Source: Fibrobacterota bacterium (GTDB lineage: Bacteria > Fibrobacterota > Chitinivibrionia > Chitinivibrionales > FEN-1185). Taken from it: a DNA stretch of 64,000 nt. Below the pieces are notes generated by a model that saw only the letters and a list, made by a program, of their open reading frames with translations, ran no database searches and had not been told where the DNA came from. Shown here piece after piece: positions 52,382 through 60,393 of this stretch; within the stretch, counting starts at the first letter, position 1, and each line of letters opens with the position of its first letter. The translations under genes and the position numbers were made by a program. Where the stretch lies: NCBI GenBank assembly GCA_003165595.1, contig PLWQ01000010.1:1-64000 (forward strand), written 5' to 3'.

Positions 52382-52701
52382 CGGGATCTTCGGCCTTTGT
52401 GCGACCCGTCCGGTGCGGTATCTCCGCGGGTCGCTGGAGGCCGACGTGGATTAAGAATCTCATCCGGGCTGTTTCCTGCACCTTTGTGGATCGCATGCGA
52501 GAATCGGTCAAGAACAGCTCCGATGTTGAGCCTGCAAAAGGTCCTGACGTGGAACACCCGGGCAGTTGGTGATTGGAACGAATCGAAAAGGAATTTGGAA
52601 ACGAGTCGAAGGGATTCTTATTAACTGGAAAGGAATTCCGGGAAACAATGATTCTTCTGAATCTGTGAACAACCACTCGACAGATATGTGAACAAATGCT
52701 G

Positions 52702-52717
52702 TGGCACAGGTATTGCA
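52702..52717 (+). promoter_or_regulatory. Predicted sigma-54 promoter of the aquaporin/ATPase/PPK2 operon
   Basis: TGGCAC-AGGTA-TTGCA: perfect -24/-12. The first start codon (leader peptide) is at 52863, leaving a leader of about 130 nt. No GGGACA dyad is visible. Instead TGTGAACAA occurs twice (52665-52673, 52687-52695), which could mark a different activator. Confidence 0.7.
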
Positions 52718-52862
52718 TTCGCTATAGTTTAGCGGTCGACTCAATCGTCTTGACCCCACAGGCGGCTTTGCTTCATCGCGCCAGATGCAACCGTGCAGGT
52801 CGCCACGAGCGAATATACTGCCGCGAATGGATTTTGCCATTTAAGATTATGGGGGAGGAATC

Positions 52863-52904
52863 ATGAATTTTCAAAATGGTGCAACAAAAGGACATCTCGT
52901 ATGA
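52863..52904 (+). CDS. 13-residue leader peptide, coupled to the small membrane protein
   Basis: ATG with the best RBS of the region (GGGGGAGGAATC). It encodes MNFQNGATKGHLV and its TGA overlaps the ATG of the following gene (ATGA). Its size and overlap suggest translational coupling. I cannot say whether the peptide itself has a role. Confidence 0.5.
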   Translation: MNFQNGATKGHLV

Positions 52905-53035
52905 ACCATATGATGAACTTTTCAAACGGATGGATGGGCGGCTGGATGGGTGGAGGAACGTGGCTTTGGACGACGATAGGCGTACTCGTGGTTGTCCTGC
53001 TGATCGTCGTTATTGTCAAACAACTCAAGAAATAG
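52901..53035 (+). CDS. Small single-pass membrane protein (GWMGGWMGGG)
   Basis: 44 residues. The N-terminal MNHMMNFSNGWMGGWMGGG is Met/Gly/Trp-rich, followed by one transmembrane helix (TTIGVLVVVLLIVVIVKQL) and a KK end. Small proteins of this SHOCT-less YMGGW-type pattern are common next to stress and metal genes. First real gene of the sigma-54-type operon; function unknown. Confidence 0.65.
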   Translation: MNHMMNFSNGWMGGWMGGGTWLWTTIGVLVVVLLIVVIVKQLKK

Positions 53036-53102
53036 CAAAAGGTTTTCACTTTATGGAAGAGGAATGCGGTGTGAAATCAGTGACGAGACAGACTTCAAAT
53101 TT

Positions 53103-53870
53103 ATGTCGAATGAGCACATGCTACACCGCCAGAGGCCGCCCGATTTCCTCGACTATTCGCTTGAATGGCGTCGTTTGTTTGCCGAGGCTTGGGGCACTTT
53201 CTTACTTGTCATGGTGGCGGCCGGCGCGGGTGTGGTTGCCGCAAAATCCGGTGGCGCGGTAACTTTGGAGATGGCAGTTGTCGCTCCAGGACTCATGGTG
53301 ATGGCAATTATTTACTTCATGGGAACAGTGAGCGGGGCGCATCTGAATCCGGCCGTCACTTTTGCTTTTGCTTTGCGCAGAAATTTCCCCTGGCGGCGCG
53401 TGCCTGGGTATATCCTCGCGCAGATAGCCGGGGGTATCGCAGCGGCATTTTTTCTCAAAACGTTGTTTGGCACAACCGCTGCTTTGGGTGCAACTTTGCC
53501 CGGAAAACAAGTGAACGATTTTACAGCACTTGCCATCGAAATCGTTTTGACCACGGGGTTGGTAAGCACAATCCTCGGTACCGCATCGGGAGCCCGCAAT
53601 ATCGGCACCAACGGCGCTATTGCCGTGGGCGGATATATTGCCCTCGCGGGGCTCTGGGCTGCGCCGATCAGTGGAGCATCGATGAATCCGATTCGGTCTT
53701 TTGCGCCTGACTTTGTTCGCGGCAATTTGAGCATTACATGGATCTATATCGTCGGACCCTTTGTTGGTGCTCTTATCGGGGTTGCTTTCGAATGGGTTCT
53801 CAAAGGAAAAGCCACAACCGCAGGTTCAATGGCGGCCCAGGGCACACTCCGCAAAACTGCAAAGAACTGA
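53103..53870 (+). CDS. MIP-family aquaporin/glyceroporin
   Basis: 255 residues from the ATG at 53103. Starts at 53064 or 53118 are possible, since none has a clear RBS. Six transmembrane helices, with the first half-helix motif SGAHLNPAVTF intact and the second as SGASMNPIRSF, where NPA is changed to NPI but the selectivity-filter Arg is kept. The family conducts water, glycerol or small neutral solutes across the inner membrane. It lies 13 bp before a P-type ATPase gene in one operon, suggesting a combined osmotic/pH response. Confidence 0.9.
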   Translation: MSNEHMLHRQRPPDFLDYSLEWRRLFAEAWGTFLLVMVAAGAGVVAAKSGGAVTLEMAVVAPGLMVMAIIYFMGTVSGAHLNPAVTFAFALRRNFPWRRVPGYILAQIAGGIAAAFFLKTLFGTTAALGATLPGKQVNDFTALAIEIVLTTGLVSTILGTASGARNIGTNGAIAVGGYIALAGLWAAPISGASMNPIRSFAPDFVRGNLSITWIYIVGPFVGALIGVAFEWVLKGKATTAGSMAAQGTLRKTAKN

Positions 53871-53883
53871 AAGGCTATCTATT

Positions 53884-56478
53884 ATGAAACCAAAGGTCCC
53901 CGAGTCAAATTCGAACACAAAAGACGATTTGAAATCCCTGCCCCTTCCCGAAGTGGAAAAAAAACTGGGATCGTCGCCGGAGGGACTCACCCAAGCCGAA
54001 GCCCAGAAACGGCTGGCTGAATACGGGCCAAACGAAATCCAGGAAAAGAAGACCAATCCGCTGCTCAAATTCCTTTCGTACTTTTGGGGACCAATTCCCT
54101 GGATGATCGAAGCTGCTGTGATTCTATCGGGCGTGGTGAGGCATTGGCCGGATTTTTTCATCATACTTGTCTTGCTGCTAGCCAATGCACTGGTGGGATT
54201 CTGGGAAGAACGCGAGGCGGGCAATGCGATCGCCGCGCTCAAGTCCAAGCTGGCGGTTAAGGCCCGAGTGAAACGCGACGGGAAGTGGACAACGCCTGCG
54301 GCGCGCGAACTGGTTCCGGGCGACGTTATACGTTTGCGTCTGGGAGACATTGTTCCGGCCGACGCGCGATTGCTCGACGGTGATCCGGTGGAAGTGGACC
54401 AGTCCGCCTTGACAGGAGAGTCCTTACCCGCAACGCGAAAGCCGGGCGATGCCGTGTTTTCCGGTTCTGTTATACGTCAAGGTGAAGCCGGCGCAATGGT
54501 ATACGCCACGGGCGCAAAGACATACTTCGGAAAAACCGCGCAGTTGGTGCAGGAAGCGCACACCGTCAGCCACTTTCAAAAAGCGGTTTTGAAGATCGGC
54601 AATTACCTGATTATTCTCGCTGTGGCTTTGGTTGCCGTGATTATTACGGTCGCCCTTGTCCGCGGCGATAAGATTCTCACGACTATTCAGTTCGCTTTGG
54701 TCCTGACTGTGGCCGCGATACCGGTTGCAATGCCCACGGTGCTGTCCGTCACCATGGCGGTCGGCGCCCGGCTGCTTGCGAAGAAAAAGGCGATTGTGAG
54801 CAAGTTAACCGCCATCGAGGAACTGGCTGGGGTCGACATACTATGTTCGGACAAGACCGGAACGTTGACGCAGAACAAGTTGACGCTTGGAGACCCATTC
54901 GGCGTGAATGGAATTCCTAGCGATCAAGTCATTCTTAATGCGGCGCTGGCGTCGCGCGCGGAAAACAACGACACCATTGACCTGGCTGTCCTGGGCGGAC
55001 TCAAGGAAAAAGAAGCGTTAAAATCCTATAAAGTGGTTCATTTCCAGCCGTTTGACGCGGTGCATAAACGCACCGAAGCAACTGTCAAGGGCTCGGACGG
55101 AAAAGAATTCAAGGCGACAAAGGGTGCGCCCCAGGTGATTCTCGAATTGTCCGCCAATGCCGGCCAGGTGAAGGCGGCGGTGGATAAGGCAGTAACCGAA
55201 TTTGCCGCCCGGGGTTTTCGATCTCTTGGTGTAGCTCGGGCGCAGGGAAACGGCCAATGGGAATTTCTTGGCGTGTTGCCCTTGTTCGACCCTCCACGGG
55301 ACGATGCCAAGGCGACCATCGAAACCGCAAGGAACATGGGCGTGAAAGTCAAGATGGTTACCGGTGATGCATTGGCAATTGCACAGGAGACCGCCAAGAA
55401 GCTCGGCATGGGCGCAAACATCCTCGATGCCGCCGGTCTGGGCGATTCGAAAAAGGAAGAGAATGCAGAGACTTCGGAGTCCATTGTCAAGGCCGATGGT
55501 TTCGCCCAGGTTTTTCCCGAGCACAAATTCCACATTGTAGATGTGCTGCAGAAACGAGGTCATATTGTGGGCATGACCGGCGACGGGGTGAATGACGCTC
55601 CTGCGCTCAAGAAAGCGGACTGCGGCATCGCGGTTTCCGGGGCGACGGACGCGGCGCGTGCCGCAGCGGCAATCGTTCTGATGACGCCGGGCTTGTCGGT
55701 GATCATCGACGCGATCAAGGAAAGCAGGAAAATTTTCCAACGCATGAACAGCTACGCGATCTACCGCATTGCCGAGACGCTTCGCGTACTGTTGTTCATG
55801 ACGGCGGCGATATTGGTCTTCAACTTCTATCCGCTCACTGCGGTGATGATCGTGATGCTGGCGCTGCTCAACGACGGCGCCATTCTGTCAATCGCATACG
55901 ACAACGTTCATTACAAGAACCAGCCGGAGGCCTGGAACATGCGCATGGTGCTGGGGATCGCAGCGGTGCTCGGCGTTATCGGCCCTATCGCCGCGTTCGG
56001 TCTGTTTTTCCTCGGCGACCGTGTTTTCCACCTCGATCATCCGCATCTCCAACCCATGATGTATCTGATGCTGTCGGTGGCCGGACATTTGACTATATTT
56101 CTTACGCGAACGCGCGGTCCGTTCTGGAGCATTCGCCCAGCGCGAATTTTGTGGATGGCCGTGCTCGGCACGCAGGTGCTGGCCACGTTAATCGCGGTCT
56201 ATGGGTTTCTCATGCCGCCGCTGGGCTGGGGCTGGGCCGGGTTCGTATGGGGCTATGCGTTGCTGTGGTTTTTCCTGAATGACCGGATCAAGCTGCTTGC
56301 GTACCGGATTTTCGATCCGGTCAAGTCCAAGATCTCGCCAATAACGTCCGATTTGACGCCGCAGATTGCGGCACGGGCCTATGAACTTTACGAACAGGAA
56401 GGACGACGCGAAGGAAACGCCGCCGGGGACTGGGAAAAGGCGGAGAGGGAAATTCGTAAGGACAAGTTGCATAGGTAA
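53884..56478 (+). CDS. Plasma-membrane proton-efflux P-type ATPase (P3A-like)
   Basis: 864 residues from the ATG at 53884. The frame opens 123 bp earlier inside the aquaporin gene. Cation-transporter N-domain (LPLPEVEKKLGSSPEGLTQA), actuator LTGESLP, phosphorylation site DKTGTLTQNK, nucleotide-binding KGAPQ, hinge TGDGVNDAPALKKADCGIAV, and ten predicted membrane helices. Overall layout and the short C-terminus match archaeal/bacterial homologues of the yeast/plant H+-ATPase rather than Ca2+ or heavy-metal pumps; no CPC motif. Expected to use ATP to expel H+, maintaining membrane potential or pH under stress. Confidence 0.9.
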   Translation: MKPKVPESNSNTKDDLKSLPLPEVEKKLGSSPEGLTQAEAQKRLAEYGPNEIQEKKTNPLLKFLSYFWGPIPWMIEAAVILSGVVRHWPDFFIILVLLLANALVGFWEEREAGNAIAALKSKLAVKARVKRDGKWTTPAARELVPGDVIRLRLGDIVPADARLLDGDPVEVDQSALTGESLPATRKPGDAVFSGSVIRQGEAGAMVYATGAKTYFGKTAQLVQEAHTVSHFQKAVLKIGNYLIILAVALVAVIITVALVRGDKILTTIQFALVLTVAAIPVAMPTVLSVTMAVGARLLAKKKAIVSKLTAIEELAGVDILCSDKTGTLTQNKLTLGDPFGVNGIPSDQVILNAALASRAENNDTIDLAVLGGLKEKEALKSYKVVHFQPFDAVHKRTEATVKGSDGKEFKATKGAPQVILELSANAGQVKAAVDKAVTEFAARGFRSLGVARAQGNGQWEFLGVLPLFDPPRDDAKATIETARNMGVKVKMVTGDALAIAQETAKKLGMGANILDAAGLGDSKKEENAETSESIVKADGFAQVFPEHKFHIVDVLQKRGHIVGMTGDGVNDAPALKKADCGIAVSGATDAARAAAAIVLMTPGLSVIIDAIKESRKIFQRMNSYAIYRIAETLRVLLFMTAAILVFNFYPLTAVMIVMLALLNDGAILSIAYDNVHYKNQPEAWNMRMVLGIAAVLGVIGPIAAFGLFFLGDRVFHLDHPHLQPMMYLMLSVAGHLTIFLTRTRGPFWSIRPARILWMAVLGTQVLATLIAVYGFLMPPLGWGWAGFVWGYALLWFFLNDRIKLLAYRIFDPVKSKISPITSDLTPQIAARAYELYEQEGRREGNAAGDWEKAEREIRKDKLHR

Positions 56479-56520
56479 AAGCGTGCAACTCGCCCATTCG
56501 ATGCAACAAAAGGGGAGAGC

Positions 56521-57384
56521 ATGAAAATCGATTCGAGTGATTTTCGCGTTCGGCCGGGAGAAAAAGTAAGACTTAAGAAATGGCGCACGCGGATCAAGCC
56601 TTACTACAAATCCAAGGAACACTATCAGGAAATCCTCGTCGAGCACGTGAGGGAAATGAGCGCGCTGCAGAGCATGCTCTATGCATATGGCCGCTATTCG
56701 GTTCTGCTTATTTTCCAGGCCATGGATGCGGCGGGCAAGGACGGCGTCATTAAGCACGTGCTATCGGGTGTCAATCCACAGGGCTGCGAAGTCTTCAGCT
56801 TCAAGCAGCCGAGCGCAGAGGATTTGAAGCACGATTTTTTGTGGCGCACCACATGCAGGCTTCCCGAGCGCGGCCGCATCGGCGTGTTCAACCGTTCCTA
56901 CTACGAGGAGGTGCTCATCGTCCGCGTGCACCCGGAGATTCTCAAGAGCCAGGGGCTTCCCGATGACTTGCTCGACGAGAAGACAATTTGGAAGGAACGG
57001 TTTCGATCCATCGTGGACATGGAAGATCATCTCCACCGCAACGGCACGCGAATCATCAAGGTGTTTCTTAACTTGTCAAAGGACGAACAGCGACGACGGT
57101 TCATCGAACGCATCGATGAGCCGGACAAGAATTGGAAGTTTAGCCTGGCGGACATTCAAGAACGGGGTTACTGGAAGGATTACATGAATGCATATGAAGC
57201 GTGCCTGCATGCGACGAGCACGCATCACGCGCCCTGGTATGTCGTCCCGGCCGATGACAAAGAGAATGCACGGCTGATTGTTTCCCGCATCGTTCTTGAC
57301 GCGCTCAACGATCTCGAGATGTCGTACCCCAAAACCACGTCGAAACGACGGCGGGAATTGGAAACGATCCGCAAACGTGTCTAA
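56521..57384 (+). CDS. Polyphosphate kinase 2 family protein
   Basis: 287 residues, RBS AAAGGGGAGAGC. PPK2 core: Walker A-like [85 protein letters not shown], and lid [20 protein letters not shown]. Single-domain PPK2 enzymes move phosphate between polyphosphate and ADP or AMP (class I or III). It follows the H+-ATPase gene by 42 bp, so it could regenerate ATP for the pump from polyphosphate; that is inference. Confidence 0.92.
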   Translation: MKIDSSDFRVRPGEKVRLKKWRTRIKPYYKSKEHYQEILVEHVREMSALQSMLYAYGRYSVLLIFQAMDAAGKDGVIKHVLSGVNPQGCEVFSFKQPSAEDLKHDFLWRTTCRLPERGRIGVFNRSYYEEVLIVRVHPEILKSQGLPDDLLDEKTIWKERFRSIVDMEDHLHRNGTRIIKVFLNLSKDEQRRRFIERIDEPDKNWKFSLADIQERGYWKDYMNAYEACLHATSTHHAPWYVVPADDKENARLIVSRIVLDALNDLEMSYPKTTSKRRRELETIRKRV

Positions 57385-57425
57385 ATGATTTTAGCATCAC
57401 ACACTCTTCAAAGAAGGGACATTGA

Positions 57426-58067
57426 ATGGGCTTGACGCATTTGCTGTTTCAGAATCCGCTCCTGTTTGCCGCAGTCGCGGTGGCGCTGTTGTATTCCGTC
57501 ATCGCCCATGAAGTGGCGCACGGATGGGTGGCTCACCTGTTCGGAGACGACACGGCGCTGCGCTATGGGCGCCTCACGTTCAACCCGCTGCCGCATCTTG
57601 ATATCATAGGAACACTGATGCTGTTCTTTGTGGGCTTCGGCTGGGCAAAACCCGTGCCCGTGAACTACGGGGCCCTGGAAAGGTCACGGTTCGGACTGAT
57701 TGCCGTTGCCTTGGCCGGTTGCGCAACAAACATTTTGATCGCCTTCGCGGCCATGGCTGTCCTGCAATTTTCCGCCATCGCCGCCATGCCGGAGCTTTCA
57801 ACCATTCTCTCGGTTGTTGCGCGGATAAACATCATCCTTGGAGCGTTCAATTTGATCCCGATTCCACCGCTTGACGGATCGAGAGTCTTGATGCGTCTCC
57901 TTCCGCCGGCCGGCCAGGAGGCCCTGGCGCGCATAGAGCCGTATGGATTCTATATTTTGGCTATTTTCCTTTTCACCGGCCTGCTCAATCCTGTAATCAT
58001 GTTCATGCAGAACGTTATTTATGGCCTTATCTCACTTATTATCGGCTCGGTAAGGCCAGGCGTTTAA
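57426..58067 (+). CDS. Site-2-protease (M50)-like membrane metalloprotease
   Basis: 213 residues, RBS AAGAAGGGAC. Zinc site HEVAH (about 28-32) within helix 1-2 and the third ligand Asp in PIPPLDGSRV (about 150-155). FNPLPHLDIIGT and GWAKPVPVNYGAL are typical of the compact M50 group (YwhC/S2P-like) without a PDZ domain. It cuts substrates inside the membrane. Last gene of the aquaporin-ATPase-PPK2 operon. Such proteases often release membrane-held regulators, which would suit a stress operon. Confidence 0.88.
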   Translation: MGLTHLLFQNPLLFAAVAVALLYSVIAHEVAHGWVAHLFGDDTALRYGRLTFNPLPHLDIIGTLMLFFVGFGWAKPVPVNYGALERSRFGLIAVALAGCATNILIAFAAMAVLQFSAIAAMPELSTILSVVARINIILGAFNLIPIPPLDGSRVLMRLLPPAGQEALARIEPYGFYILAIFLFTGLLNPVIMFMQNVIYGLISLIIGSVRPGV

Positions 58068-58168
58068 CGAGTTGTATTGACAGGGCAAGCCCGCGACGGT
58101 TTTCCCCGCCGCCCCGGTCCTTTTCCGGGATTGCACATGTCAACATGGTTTCCGCACACGCCCGCCGT

Positions 58169-58705
58169 CTACTTCGCAAGGGCCTTCCATTCGTCGCGTC
58201 TGTTCTTGCCGCGGCAAATGTCGTCCGACACGGGACAGTTGGGAACGGCCGGCCGTTCTTTGCCGTAGGAAGTAATTTCCAGCCTGTCGCCCTTTATTCC
58301 ATACGTGACGAGATACTCCTTTGAGGCACGCGCGCGGCGTTCTCCGAGCCCCATATTGTACTCGTCTGAGCCGATTTCGTCGGCATTGCCTTCAATCAAG
58401 ATACGAACGTCGGGATTTTGCTGAAGAAAGGACCCTATTTTGCCAAGTGAAGCGATTGCGACATCAGACAATGAGTAATCGTTGAATTTGAAGTAAATGG
58501 GCACAAATATGCCTTTCATTTTGGCGTTGAGGGCTACCGTTTCGAATGAGTCGCTCAGTGCTTGAACTGAAGGCTCAGGAGCCTTTGAAGCGCTCGCCTG
58601 CGGACCTGCATTCGCTTCAACCTTTACAACCTTCTTGTTGCAGCCGACCGAGAATACCAGAGCTGCGCACAGCACTGCGCTATAAACGACGATTCTACGA
58701 AACAT
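58169..58705 (-). CDS. Pal-type OmpA lipoprotein (third paralogue)
   Basis: 178 residues, RBS GGGAGGCC before the ATG. Lipobox VFSVGC (Cys22). The OmpA-C domain includes YFKFNDYSLSDVAIASLGKI, IEGNADEIGSDEYNMGLGER and RARASKEYLVTYGIKG, plus the Cys-containing end CPVSDDICRGKNRRDEW shared with the 43702 protein. Compared with true Pal (GHCDERGTxEYN) it has NADEIGSDEYN. It lies 92 bp after the YajG-like gene and probably shares its predicted sigma-54 promoter. Confidence 0.85.
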   Translation of the reverse strand: MFRRIVVYSAVLCAALVFSVGCNKKVVKVEANAGPQASASKAPEPSVQALSDSFETVALNAKMKGIFVPIYFKFNDYSLSDVAIASLGKIGSFLQQNPDVRILIEGNADEIGSDEYNMGLGERRARASKEYLVTYGIKGDRLEITSYGKERPAVPNCPVSDDICRGKNRRDEWKALAK

Positions 58706-58797
58706 TTGGCCTCCCTTGAAATAAGTGTGTGTGAGTGATTGCGGTTACAATAGCCCGTTAGTAAAACATCTTACTTCCCGCCAATTCCCTTCCGCCC

Positions 58798-59496
58798 CTA
58801 CAGGCCGTTCAAACTCTGTAGGGTCTCGATGAGTGCATTCCCCAGCGCGCTGCGAATCAGCTTCCCGGAATTTCGGCCCGAATTGAAAACGGCGCGGGAT
58901 CTTTCACTGTCAATGTCAAAACTGCGCACGACCTGCGACGTGCGTGCATCGACCAACCCCACTCTCAATTGCACGGAAGCCGCAATGGTTTGATAGAAGA
59001 AATGCGGCGTTTCTTTTAGAGAAAAGCCCAGAATGGAAACACGGATGAGATATGTTGCGGAATTGCGATCCAGGGCGGCGGCCCCTTTCTTTTCGAGAAA
59101 CGTTTGCAGCGACTGCTCGACTGCCGCCGCGGGCAGCGGATGGCAAATTATCGCCCTCGGATGACCCAGCCGGGTGTGCACATAGCCCACCAGCCCGGAA
59201 TCGGCCCGGCCGCGAACGGTGTCGCTTACCACGTCGACAAAGAACTTCGCGCCGGCCTTCACATCAGGAAAACTGTCGTAATTTGCTATGGTGGGATCAA
59301 CGGTCTGTTGATCCGCCTGGGCGGGAAGCCACGCGGAGGCGACAGCGAAAAGAATGAATCCCACAGCGACCGCATGCCTCGGAGCTTGCTCCGGGGCTAG
59401 CGAGCGACTATAAGTATGTCTTTTTTCCAGAGGGATGGAAGATACCTCGCAGCTTGCTGCGAGGTTCTTCAATGCGAAATTTCCCCGTGTGTTCAT
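58798..59496 (-). CDS. YajG-like exported protein with repeat-interrupted signal peptide
   Basis: 232 residues from the ATG at 59496 (AGGGAG upstream). The frame to 59733 crosses promoter DNA. A hydrophobic export helix (VAVGFILFAVASAWLPAQA) begins only at residue 42, because an ATTGAAGAACC-family repeat is inserted in frame after codon 8. The mature part (YDSFPDVKAGAKFFVDVVSD, HPLPAAAVEQSLQTFLEKKG, RVGLVDARTSQVVRSFDIDS) has the fold order of YajG/LpoB-like envelope proteins; confidence in that family is low. Preceded by a predicted sigma-54 promoter and two GGGACA dyads, followed by a Pal gene. Confidence 0.65.
   Translation of the reverse strand: MNTRGNFALKNLAASCEVSSIPLEKRHTYSRSLAPEQAPRHAVAVGFILFAVASAWLPAQADQQTVDPTIANYDSFPDVKAGAKFFVDVVSDTVRGRADSGLVGYVHTRLGHPRAIICHPLPAAAVEQSLQTFLEKKGAAALDRNSATYLIRVSILGFSLKETPHFFYQTIAASVQLRVGLVDARTSQVVRSFDIDSERSRAVFNSGRNSGKLIRSALGNALIETLQSLNGL
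59377..59473 (-). repeat. ATTGAAGAACC-family repeat inside a coding region
   Basis: Minus strand: ATTGAAGAACCTCGCAGC, hairpin CCTCGCAGCAAGCTGCGAGG, then CTTCCATCCCTCTGGAAAA as at 9660-9680, and CCCCGGAGCAAGCTCCGAGG as the closing hairpin. It encodes residues about 9-40 of the YajG-like protein. Confidence 0.7.
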
Positions 59497-59566
59497 CGGC
59501 TCACTCCCTTCGGCTGTGCTCGGCCAGGTGTTTGGTCCGGGGCACGATAAGCACGCTCTTAAAACA

Positions 59567-59583
59567 ATGCAACAAATATGCCA
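59567..59583 (-). promoter_or_regulatory. Predicted sigma-54 promoter of the YajG-like/Pal operon
   Basis: Minus strand TGGCAT-ATTTG-TTGCAT: perfect -24 and -12 elements, about 70 bp upstream of the ATG at 59496. Confidence 0.75.
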
Positions 59584-59643
59584 GACGTCTCCGGCTACTG
59601 GTTCGTATTTGGTACGATGCACCGATTTGGTGAATGCGGAAAA

Positions 59644-59688
59644 AGGACAAAATTCCCCTACGAGGCGGTATGCTGGGACTTTTGTCCC
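59644..59688. promoter_or_regulatory. Pair of candidate activator-binding dyads
   Basis: GGGACTTTTGTCCC at 59675-59688 (one base from the shared consensus, flanked by CT..AG to make an 18-bp palindrome) and a weaker AGGACAAAATTCCC at 59644-59657. They lie 60-105 bp upstream of the predicted sigma-54 promoter. Confidence 0.6.
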
Positions 59689-59807
59689 AGGATGGCAAGA
59701 GATTGAGGCTTCCTGCGGATCGGGGCGCCTCAATCTTCACTCAAATCGCATCGCGAGGAACTCTATTGTCTCTTTAACTTCGTGGAAACGAGCAAAGTTC
59801 ACGTCGG

Positions 59808-60137
59808 CTAGTTTGGTTTGGTCTTCATCGTCATTCCCGTCACCTTTGTCGCCAATTTCTGCCCGTTCTTCATCGCATACCAAACGTTGACCTTCATGTC
59901 GGGCTTGAGATCATCGGCGCTCATCTTCATCTTGCCCATCAGGAATTTTGTATTCGGGGTGATCTTGATGGTGTCCTCCACCTTGTCCTTAACGATTAAA
60001 GAACTGTCCATCATACTATAGAACTCCACAGTGCCGTGCAATTCATGCGTTGCGCCGGATTTACTTCCAGCCCAACTTGCCGTTGAAATCATTGCAAGGC
60101 AAACAGCTGCCGCGATCAGAATTTTGGTCGACTTCAT
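59808..60137 (-). CDS. Small exported protein, DUF5666/OB-fold-like
   Basis: 109 residues from the ATG at 60137 (AAGGAGG 8 bp upstream). Signal peptide to SWAGSK at about 24. The mature 85 residues form short strands (ATHELHGTVEFYSMMDSSLI, TIKITPNTKFLMGK, DDLKPDMKVNVWYAMKNGQK, ATKVTGM) in the order of small periplasmic OB-fold/DUF5666 domains. It is Lys- and Met-rich; metal binding is possible. A weaker -24/-12 element lies 69 bp upstream. Confidence 0.7.
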   Translation of the reverse strand: MKSTKILIAAAVCLAMISTASWAGSKSGATHELHGTVEFYSMMDSSLIVKDKVEDTIKITPNTKFLMGKMKMSADDLKPDMKVNVWYAMKNGQKLATKVTGMTMKTKPN

Positions 60138-60205
60138 ACAAGACCTCCTTGGGTGGATAAATTGGGATTTCAAAACCCAGAGTTTCTACGCGCCCAAGAT
60201 AGCCC

Positions 60206-60220
60206 GCAAATTCTGTTCCA
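60206..60220 (-). promoter_or_regulatory. Possible sigma-54 promoter of the DUF5666-like gene
   Basis: Minus strand TGGAAC-AGAAT-TTGC: spacing and GG/GC landmarks are right, with one change in the -24 element. No GGGACA dyad nearby. The rest of 60138-60393 shows no gene. Confidence 0.45.
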
Positions 60221-60393
60221 AGATTTATGGGAAGAGGTTGGTTGAGAAGAGCAATATAATAACGCAGCGCGACGCCGCCCGTACCGTTCGCGGGCAACGG
60301 CCGAACACCGAGTACTGCGCTATCGACCTGTTGGGCTACATCAACCCTTGTGTCAAGAGAGGCGCGTTGTTCCCGCCCACGTCTTCAGCCTAT

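Noticed and set aside
59808-60021. Plus-strand frame opposite the DUF5666-like gene (67 codons, hydrophobic)
   Set aside because: Shadow of the exported protein; no RBS.
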